A stretch of DNA of 64,000 nt, taken from NCBI RefSeq assembly GCF_013459645.1, contig NZ_CP054861.1:980001-1044000 (forward strand), written 5' to 3'. Below, piece after piece: positions 61,576-64,000 of this stretch (its first letter is position 1; each line of letters opens with the position of its first letter). The translations under genes were made by a program, and so were the position numbers. The notes under the pieces are model-generated. The model was not told the DNA's origin, made no database searches, and saw only the letters and a program-made list of their open reading frames with translations. The stretch comes from Martelella sp. NC20. Its GTDB lineage: Bacteria; Pseudomonadota; Alphaproteobacteria; Rhizobiales; Rhizobiaceae.

Positions 61576-62322
61576 CTATTTCACCGCCTCGACCGCGCCA
61601 ACGGTTGCGCCGCCGTCGATTATGAATTCCGTGCCGGTGGAGAAGGTCGCCTCGGTGAGCAGGAAGCGGACGAGGCGGGCGACTTCCTCGGGCTCCCCGA
61701 ATCGCGGCAGGGGCTGGGCCTTTACCATGGCATCATCCAGACTGGCGGTCATCGCGGTCGCGATCGGGCCGGGATGGATCGAGCAGACCCGGACATTGTC
61801 GCGCGCCAGATCCAGCGCCGCAGCCTTGGTCATGCCGCGAACGGCCCATTTCGACGCGACGTAACCGACGAGCGAGGCATAGCCCTGCAGGCCTGCGGTC
61901 GAGGAGGTATTGACGATCGCGCCGCCGCCGGCGGCGATGATCGCGGGCGCCGTGAAATGCATGCCGTAGAATACGCCATTGGCGTTGATATCCATGATCT
62001 TGCGGAAATCTTCAGGCGTGGCGTCGATCACGCTGGAGAACATCGCAATGCCGGCATTGTTGAACAGCGCATTGACGCCGCCGAAGGAATCGGTGGCGCG
62101 CTTCACCGCATCCTGCCATTCCTCGGGGCTGGTGACATCGAGATGCTGATAGATGGCATTGTCGCCGAGTTCGCCGGCAAGCTTCTCGCCGGCCGCATCG
62201 GAAAGGTCGGCGATCATCACCTTCGCGCCGCCTTCGACCAGAAGACGCGCGGTTGCCGCGCCGATACCGCTGGCGCCGCCGGTGACGATCACCCGGAGGT
62301 CTGCTGTTTTCGGATTGTTCAT
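61576..62322 (-). CDS. SDR family oxidoreductase
   Basis: 248 residues: VIVTGGASGIGAATARLLVEGGAKV, DLSDAAGE, NNAGIAMFSSVI, catalytic VNTSSTAGLQGYASLVGYVASKWAVRG (Ser, Tyr, Lys), IHPGPIATAM and the C-terminal TGTEFIIDGGATVG. The Asp after the second strand suggests NAD preference. ATG at 62322 with GGGAG eight bases upstream. Single gene; substrate unknown. Confidence 0.92.
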   Translation of the reverse strand: MNNPKTADLRVIVTGGASGIGAATARLLVEGGAKVMIADLSDAAGEKLAGELGDNAIYQHLDVTSPEEWQDAVKRATDSFGGVNALFNNAGIAMFSSVIDATPEDFRKIMDINANGVFYGMHFTAPAIIAAGGGAIVNTSSTAGLQGYASLVGYVASKWAVRGMTKAAALDLARDNVRVCSIHPGPIATAMTASLDDAMVKAQPLPRFGEPEEVARLVRFLLTEATFSTGTEFIIDGGATVGAVEAVK

Positions 62323-62454
62323 GGCGTTATCTCCCATTTTCTGCCATCGCCCCGTTCCGGTTATGTCCGTCAGGGCTTACAATGATTATGGCAGACAAAT
62401 CATGGCCACTGTTTGACACAGGGCAATTCATAAAGAGAAGGCAACACATGCAAA

Positions 62455-62490
62455 GGCCCGTGTTTCATGGAAACACGGGCCGGCTTTTTT
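62455..62490. terminator. Strong hairpin terminator between nrdF and the SDR gene
   Basis: GGCCCGTGTTTC and GAAACACGGGCC form a perfect 12-bp stem around ATG, followed on the plus strand by GGC and six Ts. For nrdF, which is read on the minus strand, the hairpin is 22 bp past the stop codon but is followed only by TTTGC, with the A-run on its upstream side. Confidence 0.75.
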
Positions 62491-62511
62491 CATCTGCTTT
62501 GAAACAGGAAC

Positions 62512-64000
<1,489 letters not shown>

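Overview
This is a GC-rich chromosomal stretch from an alphaproteobacterium, most likely a Rhizobiales/Hyphomicrobiales member near the Rhizobiaceae or Martelella; the genus is not provable from sequence alone. The reasoning: the gene order PAS kinase - tsaE - addB - addA - trxA, an NrtR-controlled nadABC operon, a DUF2778 exported protein, class Ib nrdEF, several GTG/TTG starts, and two families of short palindromic intergenic repeats that recur through the window. I identify about 48 protein genes and one tRNA. Genes are tightly packed, often overlapping by ATGA, on both strands. There is no prophage, insertion sequence or CRISPR array; a higBA toxin-antitoxin pair beside tRNA-Thr is the only clearly mobile-type module.

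Layout. 1-7.0 kb: a tripartite RND efflux operon (adaptor, pump, outer-membrane channel cut by the window edge) behind a TetR gene that overlaps purC. 7.1-11.2 kb: LysE exporter, rlmN, opgG-like glucan gene, trxA. 11.3-21.3 kb: addA, addB, tsaE and a PAS histidine kinase. 21.5-22.7 kb: an MFS transporter. 23.2-41.1 kb: an accessory catabolic region. It holds ridA; an SDR plus D-threonine-aldolase-like pair; an RpiR-headed operon (GH20 hexosaminidase, M81/MlrC, MFS, CutC); a divergent SnoaL-like gene with a second M81/MlrC gene; and a six-gene operon (DUF6282, FAH, quinone oxidoreductase, MaoC, acyl-CoA ligase, SDR) divergent from an IclR regulator. 41.2-46.2 kb: higBA, tRNA-Thr, folE, DMT exporter, small ATPase, MliC-type lysozyme inhibitor, Hsp70-like protein. 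46.4-51.9 kb: dppABCDF peptide transporter. 52.4-56.8 kb: nrtR and nadABC. 56.7-61.4 kb: DHFR-like reductase divergent from a TetR, SLC13-type permease, DUF2778 protein. 61.6-64 kb: SDR, then nrdF and the end of nrdE.

How it fits together. The housekeeping parts are conventional (DNA repair, NAD and folate synthesis, tRNA and rRNA modification, dNTP synthesis). The part least explained by known biology is 23-41 kb: two regulated transcription units on either side of an RpiR promoter region, each carrying a divergent MlrC-type metallopeptidase, next to an IclR-controlled CoA-ligase/hydratase/FAH pathway with an uncharacterised metal-hydrolase-like protein (DUF6282). Substrates cannot be named from sequence. 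Several regulatory palindromes stand out: a perfect 28-bp palindrome between a TetR gene and a DHFR-like gene, a 17-bp palindrome in front of nadA, a 19-bp inverted repeat in front of iclR, and a 26-bp inverted repeat in front of the RND operon.
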